Shown: positions 16,573 to 25,744, counted from the stretch's first letter. The stretch is DNA of 32,018 nt from Bacilli bacterium (GCA_017432825.1 JAFRIJ010000005.1:1-32018), one strand, 5' to 3'. Made by a program: numbers and translations. The notes: a model not told the origin generated them from the letters alone.

Positions 16573-17580
16573 ATGGAAGATAATAATAATCAAAAAATAA
16601 AAAATCCTGGAAACGGAAGAGAACTTTTTTATGTTGTAATAACAATTGCAATATTTATAGTAATGGCAGTTGGAGCAACATTTGCCTTCTTTACTGCAAC
16701 AGCAAATAGTGGCGATGCAGCTGTAGGAACAAGGTCAACAACATTATCACTTGAGTATATAAGCTATGGTACTGCATGGTCAAAAAATGATTTAATACCA
16801 GCAGATAGAGTAGTTTCAGAATATTCAGTAGAATATCAAAGTGACACTACATTAGGTCATAATACGTTACTTGGTAATACTTTACCTGAAACGTTAGGAG
16901 CAGTAGACAAGATGAATAATACATTATGTAAAGATGACTATGGGAACTCAGTATGTAGTATATATGAATTTCAAGTAAGAAATCCAGCAAACTCTCCTCA
17001 AACAGTAAATATAAGTTTAATAAGTGAAACAAATGAATTTGCACATTTAAAAGCAATGGCTTATGAAGTTGCAGTAGGAGATACTGTCGCATATAACAAC
17101 GTAGAAAACAAAGCAACAGCAGGAAATAATGGATATGGAGACCCTGTATTTAAAGCAAGTGCTTCAGATGAAACAGAAGGAGCAATTCAAGTAAAAGATG
17201 GATATAATACAGATTTATATGATACAACTCCAGTATATATTAATAGAGCAGGCGTTACAAAAACATTATTAACATATGAAGCTTCTCCACAAGATGAGAT
17301 AGCAAACTTAACCCCATCTATTAATATAACAGTTCCAACTGAATATGATGGAACAGCTATTTTAGCAAATGATGTAGAAATAGCTGGAGGAACAACTAAA
17401 ACATATATAATCGTTTTATATGTACAAAACTTAGAAAGCGATCAAACTGCAGGAGATGCTAACAAATCATTTACAGGAAGAGTATCAGTAAGTAATGGTA
17501 CAGGAACTGTTGGTGTTAGTGGTGCTATATCAGCAAGTGGAAGTGCTACATTACAAGGAGATCAAACATCAGGTGGCTAA
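16573..17580 (+). CDS. TasA-like surface protein with SipW-type signal anchor
   Basis: The 335-residue product has a short cytoplasmic N-terminus, a membrane segment (about 21-38), and the sequence VGATFAFFTATA, the cleavage context of SipW-dependent TasA/camelysin-type proteins. The mature part is beta-rich, starts with a TTTLSLEYIS-like strand, contains one Cys pair (LCKDDYGNSVCS), and ends in a Gly/Ser/Thr-rich tail (GTVGVSGAISASGSA). By family analogy it would be cut by the dedicated signal peptidase encoded downstream and assemble into extracellular fibres. It has its own promoter and terminator, unlike the downstream operon, suggesting it is made in larger amounts. No sortase signal is visible. 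Confidence 0.75.
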   Translation: MEDNNNQKIKNPGNGRELFYVVITIAIFIVMAVGATFAFFTATANSGDAAVGTRSTTLSLEYISYGTAWSKNDLIPADRVVSEYSVEYQSDTTLGHNTLLGNTLPETLGAVDKMNNTLCKDDYGNSVCSIYEFQVRNPANSPQTVNISLISETNEFAHLKAMAYEVAVGDTVAYNNVENKATAGNNGYGDPVFKASASDETEGAIQVKDGYNTDLYDTTPVYINRAGVTKTLLTYEASPQDEIANLTPSINITVPTEYDGTAILANDVEIAGGTTKTYIIVLYVQNLESDQTAGDANKSFTGRVSVSNGTGTVGVSGAISASGSATLQGDQTSGG

Positions 17581-17596
17581 TATAGTCACCTTTTTT
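17572..17596 (+). terminator. Terminator overlapping the first TasA-like stop
   Basis: GGTGGCTA (17572-17579) pairs with TAGTCACC (17583-17590) with one G-U pair, followed by a T run. Confidence 0.75.
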
Positions 17597-17621
17597 ATTT
17601 GCATAAAAGGGAATAAAATAA

Positions 17622-17650
17622 TTGACTTTTAAAATAAAGTTTGATATTAT
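17622..17650 (+). promoter_or_regulatory. Promoter of the second TasA-like gene
   Basis: TTGACT (17622-17627) and TATTAT (17645-17650) are 17 bp apart, with TGA forming an extended -10. Confidence 0.6.
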
Positions 17651-17686
17651 TGAAATAGATATAAATAGATAGTAGAAGGTGAAAAA

Positions 17687-18658
17687 ATGGATCAAGAAAA
17701 AAAAGAACTTAATGAAGAAGTAAATGCAACAAATGAACCCATTGAAAAAGAAAATAACAAAAGAAATGTATTTAATATAATTATAGGAATTGCAACATTA
17801 CTAATTGCTCTTTTAGGAGCAACTTTTGCCTATTTCTCTGCAACAGCGCGTAGTAAAGAAGATGATGTAAATGTAAAATCAGCCTATGTTAGTATATCTT
17901 ATGATGGTGGTACAGAAATAAAAGCAAGTCACTTGATACCTGCAACAGAAACAGTTGCAATAAATAAATTTACAAAATCTGTTACATCAATTGGAACAGA
18001 AGATGATGAAACATTAGAATTTATTGATGAAGATGAATATACAAATGATCTTGATAGAAGATGTGTAGATGCCCTAGGAAGAGAAGTTTGCTATGTATAT
18101 AGATTTAGTATAGATAGTGATGGTGAAGCAGGCGGATATACAGGTATAGCTGGCGGAATAAAAGTAAACCAAAACGATTTTGATAATTTGAGCTATATAT
18201 TATATGAAGTAACTTATCAAGAAGAAGATGGAAAAATACTAGTAGATAAATTTGGACACAAAGTAGTAGATAGTTTTCAAGTAGTAAGCCAGTTTAATAA
18301 AACAGATACTAATCCAGATAACGTAGATTACACTGATGTAAAATTTGCAACTTTTAATAAACCATTTGATAAAGCGGTTGAAGGTAGTGATTTTGTTAAT
18401 ACAATTTATCCAGTAGAGTGCTTATTCGGCTATAGTGAAACATTTGATGATGAAGCAGAAGATAGCTTAAGTAGATGTTCAGTTCGTAATGTAACTAATC
18501 AAGCAAAACATAATTTTGAATTATTAATATGGTTAGAAGAAACAGGAAGTGTACAAAATGAACAAGGATTTGAGTTCAAAGGTACAGTATTATTAGAAGT
18601 TCCAGGAGGACAAGCTGGAAGTGAATATCCTGATGGTAGAATTACTGGTAAAGATTAA
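17687..18658 (+). CDS. Second TasA-like protein with SipW-type signal anchor
   Basis: The 323-residue protein has a charged cytoplasmic stretch (1-27), a membrane segment (about 28-45), and LLGATFAYFSATA, almost the same cleavage context as the preceding gene. The mature region starts with an AYVSISYDGG strand, has a Cys pair (RRCVDALGREVCY) in the same position as in the first protein, and ends FKGTVLLEVPGG, similar to the C-terminal strand of TasA-family domains. It is acidic. It has its own promoter and terminator. A second fibre subunit, tip or anchor is likely; which one is not visible. Confidence 0.72.
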   Translation: MDQEKKELNEEVNATNEPIEKENNKRNVFNIIIGIATLLIALLGATFAYFSATARSKEDDVNVKSAYVSISYDGGTEIKASHLIPATETVAINKFTKSVTSIGTEDDETLEFIDEDEYTNDLDRRCVDALGREVCYVYRFSIDSDGEAGGYTGIAGGIKVNQNDFDNLSYILYEVTYQEEDGKILVDKFGHKVVDSFQVVSQFNKTDTNPDNVDYTDVKFATFNKPFDKAVEGSDFVNTIYPVECLFGYSETFDDEAEDSLSRCSVRNVTNQAKHNFELLIWLEETGSVQNEQGFEFKGTVLLEVPGGQAGSEYPDGRITGKD

Positions 18659-18663
18659 TAATT

Positions 18664-18690
18664 AAAAGCAATTTTATGATTGCTTTTTTT
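18664..18690 (+). terminator. Terminator after the second TasA-like gene
   Basis: AAAAGCAAT (18664-18672) and ATTGCTTTT (18679-18687) form a 9-bp stem followed by T residues. Confidence 0.8.
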
Positions 18691-18726
18691 ATTATTTTTT
18701 GGTAATATTATAATAGAGGTGGAATC

Positions 18727-19284
18727 ATGAATAAGGCTGAAGAAAAAAAGAACTTTTTTTACATAGTAATGATGATTTTAACCCTTGTAACAGTGATAAT
18801 AGGAGCAGCTTTTGCTGTCTACACTTTTTTACATAGTCAAAAAGAAGGTAGTACAAATGTTTATACCGGAACACTTTCAGTTGAATATATATCAGGTACT
18901 AAAATAAATTTGAGGAATATTTATCCTATTAACAATCCAAATTTTAATACAACTGAAAATGTATATAAAAATACATTTAGAGTAAAAAATACCGGAACAC
19001 TAGATGGGGTATTAAGAATAAACATAGATATAACTGCAAATGAATTTAGTGATAATAGTTTAAAATATAAAGTATATAGTGAATCAGGGAATGAATTAAC
19101 AACAGGATCTATAGCAAGTAAAGATAATTTTGAAATAATAAATAATGTTCTTTTAGAAAGTAATAGTACTTCGGAATACACAATATTGATATGGTTAGAT
19201 GAAACAGGCGAAAATCAGAATGTAGAAATGAGAAGAACATTACTAGGAAGTATAAGAGTAGATTTAAGTCAAAAAAGAGACTAA
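18727..19284 (+). CDS. Third, short TasA-like protein
   Basis: The 185-residue protein has a membrane segment (about 10-30) ending IGAAFAVYTFLHS, a variant of the SipW cleavage context. A compact beta domain follows: GTLSVEYISG, FRVKNTGTLDGVLRINIDI, then EYTILIWLDETGENQN and a terminal LLGSIRVDL strand. It lacks the Cys pair of the two larger paralogues. It starts the gene set with the signal peptidase (12-bp gap). A minor subunit or nucleator role, as for TapA-like partners, is plausible but inferred from size and position. Confidence 0.68.
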   Translation: MNKAEEKKNFFYIVMMILTLVTVIIGAAFAVYTFLHSQKEGSTNVYTGTLSVEYISGTKINLRNIYPINNPNFNTTENVYKNTFRVKNTGTLDGVLRINIDITANEFSDNSLKYKVYSESGNELTTGSIASKDNFEIINNVLLESNSTSEYTILIWLDETGENQNVEMRRTLLGSIRVDLSQKRD

Positions 19285-19296
19285 GAGGTGTTGAAA

Positions 19297-20535
19297 ATGG
19301 ATAAGAATAAAAAGGAACAGACATTTAAAGATTTATTTTCCAACTTAGAACAAGAAGATAATAAAGAATCATTTAATAATCTTTTTGCAGAAACAAAAAG
19401 CACTGATACATCTGAGAATAAATTATTTAATGATATATTAAAAGAAACACCATCTCTTATAGAAGAATCTGAACAAGTTAAAGAAGAAAAAAATGATATT
19501 AATCTAAACAACCTAGTAAGCGAAAATAATAAGTTAGAAGAAGAAAAACATAATGAAGTAGTACCAGAAAAAGAAGATGAATCAATTAATACAAATATTT
19601 TCTTCGAAGATAATAATACTCCTTCTGAAACAGTTGAAAAAAATGAAGAAACATCAAAAATAGAATTAGATAACATCTTTAAAGAGGAAAAGAAAGAGGA
19701 ACCTCAAATAAATCCATTCCTTGAAGAAATAAGCTCAGAAGAACCAATAATTGAGGAAGAAAAAGATCCATTAGATGAAAATCCATTCTTTGTAGATAAT
19801 GAAGAAAATTTAGAAGTAATGGAAAAACAACTAGTAGATGATAAAATAAATTTAGTAGAAAATAAAAAACATGAAGCAATAGAAAATGATAATAACAAAA
19901 TAGACACTACTAATGTAAAACATTTTAATGTAAAAATAGTTAAAAAGAAAGATCCACCAATTAAGTTCATATTAGGAGTATTATCATATGCCTTATTTAT
20001 ATGGTTATTACTAATAGGAATAGCACTATTGGTATATGTAGCAGATATAAAAATAAGAGCTGCTAAAGGTGATACAAGTAGTCCAACATTTAATGCCTAT
20101 GTGGTTTTAACAGGAAGTATGCTACCTGAAATACAAGTATACGACGTAGTGGTAACAAAGAAAATTGAAGTGAAAGATTTAAAAGAAGGAGATATAATAA
20201 CATTTGCATCATCTGATACTAGATTCTTAAATACAATTATAACTCACAGAATATTGAAAAAATATTATGATTCTGAGAAAAAACAATATACATTCCAAAC
20301 AAAAGGTGATAATAACAACGTAGCAGATAGTGCTTTAGTTCAAGAAAATAACATTTTTGGTAAAGTAATACTTAAAATACCTAAACTCGGATATTTACAA
20401 GAGTTCTTAGCGTCACGTGGAGGATGGATTGTAGTAATATTATTACCATGTTTAGCAGTAATATCTTATGATATAGTTAAACTAATGAAAAGTTTAAAAA
20501 GGAAAAAATATAAAAATATAAAAGTACAAAAGTAG
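19297..20535 (+). CDS. sipW: SipW-like (ER-type) signal peptidase with long acidic N-terminal domain
   Basis: The last ~190 residues form a type I signal peptidase of the SipW/ER class: a membrane segment (about 223-250), Ser274 in TGSMLP, and His317 in THRI in place of the bacterial lysine. A TKGDNNNVAD segment carries the acidic residue, and a second C-terminal membrane helix follows. The Ser-His spacing fits SipW. Unusually, some 220 residues of acidic, low-complexity sequence rich in Glu, Asn and Asp (repeated NPF, NNLF and DNIF-like bits) precede the first helix and would lie in the cytoplasm. ATG 19297 is chosen because AGAGGTG lies just upstream. It should process the TasA-like proteins. 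Confidence 0.88.
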   Translation: MDKNKKEQTFKDLFSNLEQEDNKESFNNLFAETKSTDTSENKLFNDILKETPSLIEESEQVKEEKNDINLNNLVSENNKLEEEKHNEVVPEKEDESINTNIFFEDNNTPSETVEKNEETSKIELDNIFKEEKKEEPQINPFLEEISSEEPIIEEEKDPLDENPFFVDNEENLEVMEKQLVDDKINLVENKKHEAIENDNNKIDTTNVKHFNVKIVKKKDPPIKFILGVLSYALFIWLLLIGIALLVYVADIKIRAAKGDTSSPTFNAYVVLTGSMLPEIQVYDVVVTKKIEVKDLKEGDIITFASSDTRFLNTIITHRILKKYYDSEKKQYTFQTKGDNNNVADSALVQENNIFGKVILKIPKLGYLQEFLASRGGWIVVILLPCLAVISYDIVKLMKSLKRKKYKNIKVQK

Positions 20536-20543
20536 ATGATAAT

Positions 20544-22349
20544 ATGAAAACGAATCTTTTCAGAGTAAAAGAAAAAAAAGAAGAAAAAATAGTAATAGAA
20601 GAGGAAAGAACAGAAAATCCTTTCCTCTTATTCCTAAAAAGACATAAAAACTTTATAATAACATCACTAATATTATTAGGAATATCTTCATTACTTATAA
20701 CTATAGGACTAGCTTTCTCTTTATTTCAACCATCAACAGAATTTGATATTAGCTTTTTAGAAGATACAAACGAAGAGGTAATATCCAATGTTGATCCCAA
20801 TTTAAATGAAGATGATTATAAAGAAGAAATATTAGGTGCAGTTGGAAGATCAGATGGAGTAGTAATACTAGTAAAAACATTTATGGATTCAAATAATGAT
20901 GTAATATACTATTTTTCTGATAAAACTGCAATTGTAGTAAGAGCTGATGGAAAAATATATAGAGTATCAGCAGATTCAAATGGAAAATATGGAATAGATG
21001 AAAATGGAAAAATAGCAGAATCTGCAAAGACAATTCAAGTAAAATCAACAACAACAACTTTAAGTGATGGAGCAATAATTACAAACTATACTGATGGTAC
21101 AGCTAAAATAGAACATAACGGAATTACAATATTTGTAAGAGATAATACTAAAATAAAACTACATAATGGTTCATCATTAAAAAATGTAGTACCAAGTGGT
21201 GTAGCACTAAATGAATCTACAGAAAAAGGTAACAATGCTACATTAAATACTTTTACAGATAAGACAAAATTAGTAACAACAACAGATAATAAAAAATATA
21301 TAGTAAATCCTAATGCTAATGCAGTAATGAATAATAATCAGGATGTAACCTATGATAGATATAATTCTTATGGAGTATTAGAAGAAAAAGTACTATCAGA
21401 TGATAACACAGTAACATATTATGAAAATGGTAGTGCGACAATAATAAATAAAAATGGTAACAAAATATATGTAAAAAAAGCAGGAGATATAATTATAAAA
21501 GATAATGCAGTATATGAAATAATAACTAATAAATATGGTTATTCTAAAAAAACATTTAATACATCTGATGGTAAAAAAGTAACATTCTTTGATAATGGAG
21601 CAGCCATAATACAATATCCAGATGGTACTAAAAAATATGTAGAAAATAGTGATGATATATTATTTGATGCAAATAAGAATATAACATCAAACCCACAAAC
21701 ATCAGGTCAAAAAGATATAAGAACAACAACAGATGGATATAAAGTAATAAACTTTGATAATGGGAAATCAGAAGTAATAAAAGACGATGGAACAAGCTTT
21801 ATAGTAGATACAAGTAAATTAATATTTGATAGTGAAGGAAATATTACCAATAAAGACAAGGATAAAGATAAAGACAAGAATGATGATAAAGACAAAGATA
21901 ATAGTGGTAATAATACAACTGAGGGTGACCCATTAGAAGGAATGTACGTTAGTGAAGCAGAAACAAAATATAATGATAAAAAAAATATTCAATATACAAA
22001 ATTCTTGATTCAAAATACCAATAGTAAACCTAAAAGATTTCGTATTGTTATAGAAGAAGTAAAAGACTATAGTAAATATAATGCAACTAGACTAGAACCA
22101 AAATATGTAAAATATCAAGCATTAATAGGTACTACATTTATAAGCAATAAAAGATTAGTTGAAGACGTATGGGACAATAATGGAACAGTAAATTATGTTA
22201 TTGATAACTATATATTATATGAAGGAACAATAAATGCAGTATCAACCATAGAAGTAACAATAACACTATTTGTAGACTATTCTGAATTAGATAATTCAAA
22301 TCAAGATAAATATTTTATTGGTACAGTTAAAACATATGTAGTTAGTTAA
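20544..22349 (+). CDS. Membrane-anchored repeat protein of the TasA-like locus
   Basis: The 601-residue protein has a cytoplasmic head (1-36), a membrane segment (about 37-62, ending GLAFSLF), and five beta repeats. Each pairs a Y/F-rich strand with a DG turn, as in VTFFDNGAAIIQYPDGTKKYV. They lie near residues 117-140, 175-198, 287-322, 342-377 and 397-432. An Asp/Lys linker (about 438-455) and a C-terminal domain resembling TasA-type beta domains (FLIQNTN..., then TITLFVDY and FIGTVKTYVV) follow. It is 8 bp after the signal peptidase gene, so part of the same operon. A cell-surface anchor or fibre-base role is inferred. I do not recognise the repeat family. Confidence 0.65.
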   Translation: MKTNLFRVKEKKEEKIVIEEERTENPFLLFLKRHKNFIITSLILLGISSLLITIGLAFSLFQPSTEFDISFLEDTNEEVISNVDPNLNEDDYKEEILGAVGRSDGVVILVKTFMDSNNDVIYYFSDKTAIVVRADGKIYRVSADSNGKYGIDENGKIAESAKTIQVKSTTTTLSDGAIITNYTDGTAKIEHNGITIFVRDNTKIKLHNGSSLKNVVPSGVALNESTEKGNNATLNTFTDKTKLVTTTDNKKYIVNPNANAVMNNNQDVTYDRYNSYGVLEEKVLSDDNTVTYYENGSATIINKNGNKIYVKKAGDIIIKDNAVYEIITNKYGYSKKTFNTSDGKKVTFFDNGAAIIQYPDGTKKYVENSDDILFDANKNITSNPQTSGQKDIRTTTDGYKVINFDNGKSEVIKDDGTSFIVDTSKLIFDSEGNITNKDKDKDKDKNDDKDKDNSGNNTTEGDPLEGMYVSEAETKYNDKKNIQYTKFLIQNTNSKPKRFRIVIEEVKDYSKYNATRLEPKYVKYQALIGTTFISNKRLVEDVWDNNGTVNYVIDNYILYEGTINAVSTIEVTITLFVDYSELDNSNQDKYFIGTVKTYVVS

Positions 22350-22423
22350 AAAAATGATATATTTTGTCGAATCTAATGAAATTATTATTAATAAGTGCTA
22401 TCCTTAATAAAAGGAGAATAAAT

Positions 22424-22525
22424 ATGCCAAATAAAATAATAATAGATGATATATTAGATGAGATGTTAGATAATATAAATTTTATTAAATTAAATATTTA
22501 TATAAAACTAGAAAGCAACAAATAG
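22424..22525 (+). CDS. 33-residue small protein overlapping a terminator
   Basis: AAGGAG stands about 7 bp before ATG 22424, which opens a 33-codon frame (starts MPNKIIIDD, ends KLESNK). The peptide is amphipathic and unrecognised. Its last codons form the left arm of a strong terminator. Good ribosome-site spacing supports translation; the short length keeps confidence low. Confidence 0.4.
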   Translation: MPNKIIIDDILDEMLDNINFIKLNIYIKLESNK

Positions 22526-22538
22526 CCTTCTAGTTTTT
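22504..22538 (+). terminator. Terminator between the surface locus and hpf
   Basis: AAAACTAGAA (22504-22513) and TTCTAGTTTT (22528-22537) form a perfect 10-bp stem. The left arm is inside the small ORF. Confidence 0.8.
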
Positions 22539-22582
22539 ATTTGTCAAATAACCGTAAAAGAAAAGACAAACATAAACAAATA

Positions 22583-22591
22583 TGATATAAT
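22583..22591 (+). promoter_or_regulatory. Extended -10 promoter of hpf
   Basis: TG followed by one base and TATAAT (22586-22591) lies about 28 bp before the hpf start; the -35 is poor, as often seen with extended -10 promoters. Confidence 0.5.
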
Positions 22592-22618
22592 TAAGATGTA
22601 AGAAAGGATCGTGATAAA

Positions 22619-23158
22619 ATGAAATGCATGATAAGAGGAGAAAAGATAAAAGCAACAAAAGCTATAAGTGATTATATTGAATTAAAAATATCTAAACTAG
22701 ATAAATATTTTAAAGATAGCGATGTTAGTGCTAATATCTTAATCAAACTAAAAGGAAACAAGCAAGCAATAGAAGTAACCATACCTTACGATAAACACAT
22801 ATTAAGATGTGAAGAAGACCACGATGATTTATATGCAGCTATAGATTTAGTATCAGACAAATTAGAAAGACAAATTAGGAAAAATAAAACTAAATTAAAA
22901 AAACAAACAAAATCAAATAATAAAATATTTAACTTTAATTATGAACTAACTGAAGAAGAAGAAAAAGACAATAAAAAGAAAAATAAAATAGTAAAAAGAA
23001 AAGTAATTGAAATGAAACCAATGGATGATGATGAAGCAATATTAGAATTAGAATTACTATCACATGATTTCTTTATATACAAAGATATGGATAATATAAT
23101 TAAAGTAGTATACAAAAGAAAAGATGGTAATTATGGAATTATAGAAACTAATGAATAA
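22619..23158 (+). CDS. hpf: Long-form ribosome hibernation promoting factor
   Basis: The 179-residue protein joins an N-terminal RaiA/YfiA domain (about 1-100: MIRGEKIKATKAISDYIELKISKLDKY, then DLYAAIDLVSDKLERQIRKNK) to the C-terminal dimerisation domain (about 125-179: KRKVIEMKPMDDDEAILELELL, then DFFIYKD). In Firmicutes the long form joins two 70S ribosomes into inactive 100S dimers in stationary phase. The order hpf then secA is common in Bacillota and supports chromosomal backbone here. It has its own promoter and a terminator. Confidence 0.94.
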   Translation: MKCMIRGEKIKATKAISDYIELKISKLDKYFKDSDVSANILIKLKGNKQAIEVTIPYDKHILRCEEDHDDLYAAIDLVSDKLERQIRKNKTKLKKQTKSNNKIFNFNYELTEEEEKDNKKKNKIVKRKVIEMKPMDDDEAILELELLSHDFFIYKDMDNIIKVVYKRKDGNYGIIETNE

Positions 23159-23171
23159 TTAGTTTCTTTTT
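23144..23171 (+). terminator. Terminator overlapping the hpf stop
   Basis: GAAACTAAT (23144-23152) and ATTAGTTTC (23158-23166) form a 9-bp stem followed by T residues. Confidence 0.8.
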
Positions 23172-23234
23172 ATATAAAATATACTAGTATTTTTAACTAA
23201 TTTTTGTTAAAATAGTAATTACGGAGATGATATA

Positions 23235-25733
23235 ATGCTAAAAGTATTTAAGAAGTTATTTGATAACGAATATAAAGAATTAGAAAGATTTAAAAAATTA
23301 GCAGATGAAATAGATAGTTTAGATGAAAAAATGTCTAAATTAAAAGATAAAGAATTAAAAGAATATACAAGTATTTTTAAAGAAAGATTATCTAAAGGAG
23401 AAACATTAGAAGATATCCTAGTAGAAGCCTTTGCAGTGTGTAGAGAAGCTTGCTATAGAACTTTAAAAATGAAACCATTCTATGTACAATTATTAGGAGG
23501 ATTAGCAATACATTATGGAAATATTGCTGAAATGAAAACAGGTGAAGGTAAAACATTAACAGAAACAATGCCAGCATATCTAAATGCCTTAGATGGTAAT
23601 GGTGTACATATAGTAACAGTAAACGAATTTCTAGCAGGAAGAGATGCTGAATGGATGGGAGAAGTATTTAAATTCCTAGGATTAACAGTAGGACTAAATC
23701 TAAGAGAATTATCTCCAGAACAAAAAAAAGAAGCTTATAACTGTGATATATTATATTCAACTAATAATGAATTAGGATTTGACTATCTAAGAGATAATAT
23801 GGTTGTAAAAAAAGAAAATAGAGTTCAAAGACCATTAAACTTCTGTATAGTTGATGAGGTAGACTCTGTATTAATAGATGAAGCTAGAACACCATTAATA
23901 ATATCAGGTGGAGTAGCTCAATCAGCAAATCTATATATGCAAGCAGATAGCTTCGTAAAAAGCTTAAAAGAAAATATAGATTATATAAAAGATGAAAAAA
24001 CACAAAGTATTAATCTAAGTGATGAAGGAACAAGAAAAGCAGAAGAAAGATTTAATCTAAAAAATCTATTTGATATAGATAATACTTCCTTAGTACATCA
24101 TATACAACAAGCATTAAGAGCTAATTACTTTATGAGTAGAGATGTAGATTATGTTGTAAAAGATGATGAGGTAGTAATAGTAGATCAGTTTACAGGAAGA
24201 TTAATGCCAGGAAGAGCATTTTCCGAAGGATTACACCAAGCAATACAAGCTAAAGAAGGAGTAACAATAGAACAAGAAACTAAAACTCTAGCAACCATTA
24301 CATTCCAAAATCTATTTAGAATGTATAAAAAATTATCTGGTATGACAGGTACTGCTAAAACAGAAGAAGAAGAATTTAGAAACATATATAACATGTATGT
24401 AATATGTATACCAACTAATAAACCAGTAATAAGAACAGATGCTGTAGACTTACTTTATCCAGGAAAAGAGGGTAAATATAGTGCTATAGTAAAAGAAATA
24501 GCCAGAAGACATAAATTAGGACAACCAATATTAGTAGGTACTATCGCTATAGAAACAAGTGAATTAATAAGTAAAATGCTAACAAAAAACAAAATACCAC
24601 ATGAAGTATTAAATGCAAAGAATAATGCAAGAGAAGCTGAAATAATAGCAAAAGCAGGACAAAAAGGAGCAGTAACTATTGCAACTAATATGGCTGGACG
24701 TGGAACAGATATCAAATTAGGCGAAGGAGTAGCAGAACTAGGAGGATTATGTGTAATAGGAACTGAAAGACATGAATCAAGAAGAATAGATAATCAGTTA
24801 AGAGGACGTTCAGGACGTCAAGGAGATCCAGGATTTACTCAATTCTATCTATCATTTGAAGATGACTTGATGGTAAGATTTGGATCAGATAGATATAGAG
24901 GAATGCTAGCTAATTTAGGATTTACAGGAGAACAAGTAGTTCAAAATAAAATGTTAGCAGGTTCTTTTGAATCAGCCCAGAAAAAAGTAGAAGGAAATAA
25001 CTTTGATATAAGAAAACAATTATTACAATATGATGACGTAATGAATAATCAAAGAGAAATAATATATTCAAAAAGAAATGAAATACTAGATAGTGACTCT
25101 ATTCATGAACAAACACTAAAACTATTACAAGATCATGTAACAGAATTAGTAAATAATCACTTAATAGAATCAAATAAATTAAACGATAATGATTATGATG
25201 AAATATTAGAAGCTGCTAATGAGAATTTATTAAAAAAACATAGAATAGCACTATCTGAAATAAAAGGAAAATCTCCAGAAGAAGTAATAGATATATTATC
25301 TAAACTAGTATTAGAAGATTATGAAGAAAAATTAAAAGATATTCCAGAAGATATAGTAAATGAATTTGAAAAAGCAATAACATTAAAAGTAATAGATTCA
25401 TATTGGATGGAACATATATCTACCATGAGTCACTTAAGAGAAGGAATAGGATTAAGAGGATACGCTAATGAAAATCCATTGCAAGCATATACTATGGAAG
25501 GATATGAACTATTTGATTTAATGCTTGCTAAAATAAATAAAGATGTATCTATATATTTATTAAAAGCAGAAATAATGCAAAACACAGAAAGAAAAGAAAT
25601 AGTAAAAAATAAAATAACTAACGATGGAAAAGATCACAAAAAAATTCAAGCCAAATCTACTAAAAAAATAGGTAGAAATGACCCATGTCCATGTGGCAGT
25701 GGTAAAAAATACAAGCAATGCTGTGGTAAATAA
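23235..25733 (+). CDS. secA: Protein translocase ATPase SecA
   Basis: SecA drives export of unfolded preproteins through SecYEG. The 832 residues show Walker A MKTGEGKT, the DEVDSVLIDEART box, the GMTGTAKTEEEE motif, ATNMAGRGTDI and GRSGRQGDPG, all in the usual order. The C-terminus is the SEC-C zinc tail with Cys818, Cys820, Cys829 and Cys830. The coding 3' end is of special interest: the last 43 nt plus 14 nt past the stop recur twice downstream, each time next to accessory genes. The present secA end is intact and its own terminator follows directly. Confidence 0.98.
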   Translation: MLKVFKKLFDNEYKELERFKKLADEIDSLDEKMSKLKDKELKEYTSIFKERLSKGETLEDILVEAFAVCREACYRTLKMKPFYVQLLGGLAIHYGNIAEMKTGEGKTLTETMPAYLNALDGNGVHIVTVNEFLAGRDAEWMGEVFKFLGLTVGLNLRELSPEQKKEAYNCDILYSTNNELGFDYLRDNMVVKKENRVQRPLNFCIVDEVDSVLIDEARTPLIISGGVAQSANLYMQADSFVKSLKENIDYIKDEKTQSINLSDEGTRKAEERFNLKNLFDIDNTSLVHHIQQALRANYFMSRDVDYVVKDDEVVIVDQFTGRLMPGRAFSEGLHQAIQAKEGVTIEQETKTLATITFQNLFRMYKKLSGMTGTAKTEEEEFRNIYNMYVICIPTNKPVIRTDAVDLLYPGKEGKYSAIVKEIARRHKLGQPILVGTIAIETSELISKMLTKNKIPHEVLNAKNNAREAEIIAKAGQKGAVTIATNMAGRGTDIKLGEGVAELGGLCVIGTERHESRRIDNQLRGRSGRQGDPGFTQFYLSFEDDLMVRFGSDRYRGMLANLGFTGEQVVQNKMLAGSFESAQKKVEGNNFDIRKQLLQYDDVMNNQREIIYSKRNEILDSDSIHEQTLKLLQDHVTELVNNHLIESNKLNDNDYDEILEAANENLLKKHRIALSEIKGKSPEEVIDILSKLVLEDYEEKLKDIPEDIVNEFEKAITLKVIDSYWMEHISTMSHLREGIGLRGYANENPLQAYTMEGYELFDLMLAKINKDVSIYLLKAEIMQNTERKEIVKNKITNDGKDHKKIQAKSTKKIGRNDPCPCGSGKKYKQCCGK

Positions 25734-25744
25734 CTCGTAAAGCC
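25688..25744 (+). repeat. secA 3' tail, copy 1 (in secA)
   Basis: This 57-bp segment covers the last zinc-tail codons, TAA stop and 14 nt beyond. It begins TCCATGTGGCAGTGGTAA, which is identical in all three copies. Copy 2 (28186-28242) differs at three third-codon positions. Copy 3 (29166-29222) has the same three changes plus TAA to TGA and one base after the stop. Confidence 0.9.

Noticed and set aside
18709-18714. TATAAT as promoter of the third TasA-like gene
   Set aside because: It lies only 12 bp before the start codon and would place the transcript start at the ribosome site; no -35 is visible, so I did not list it.
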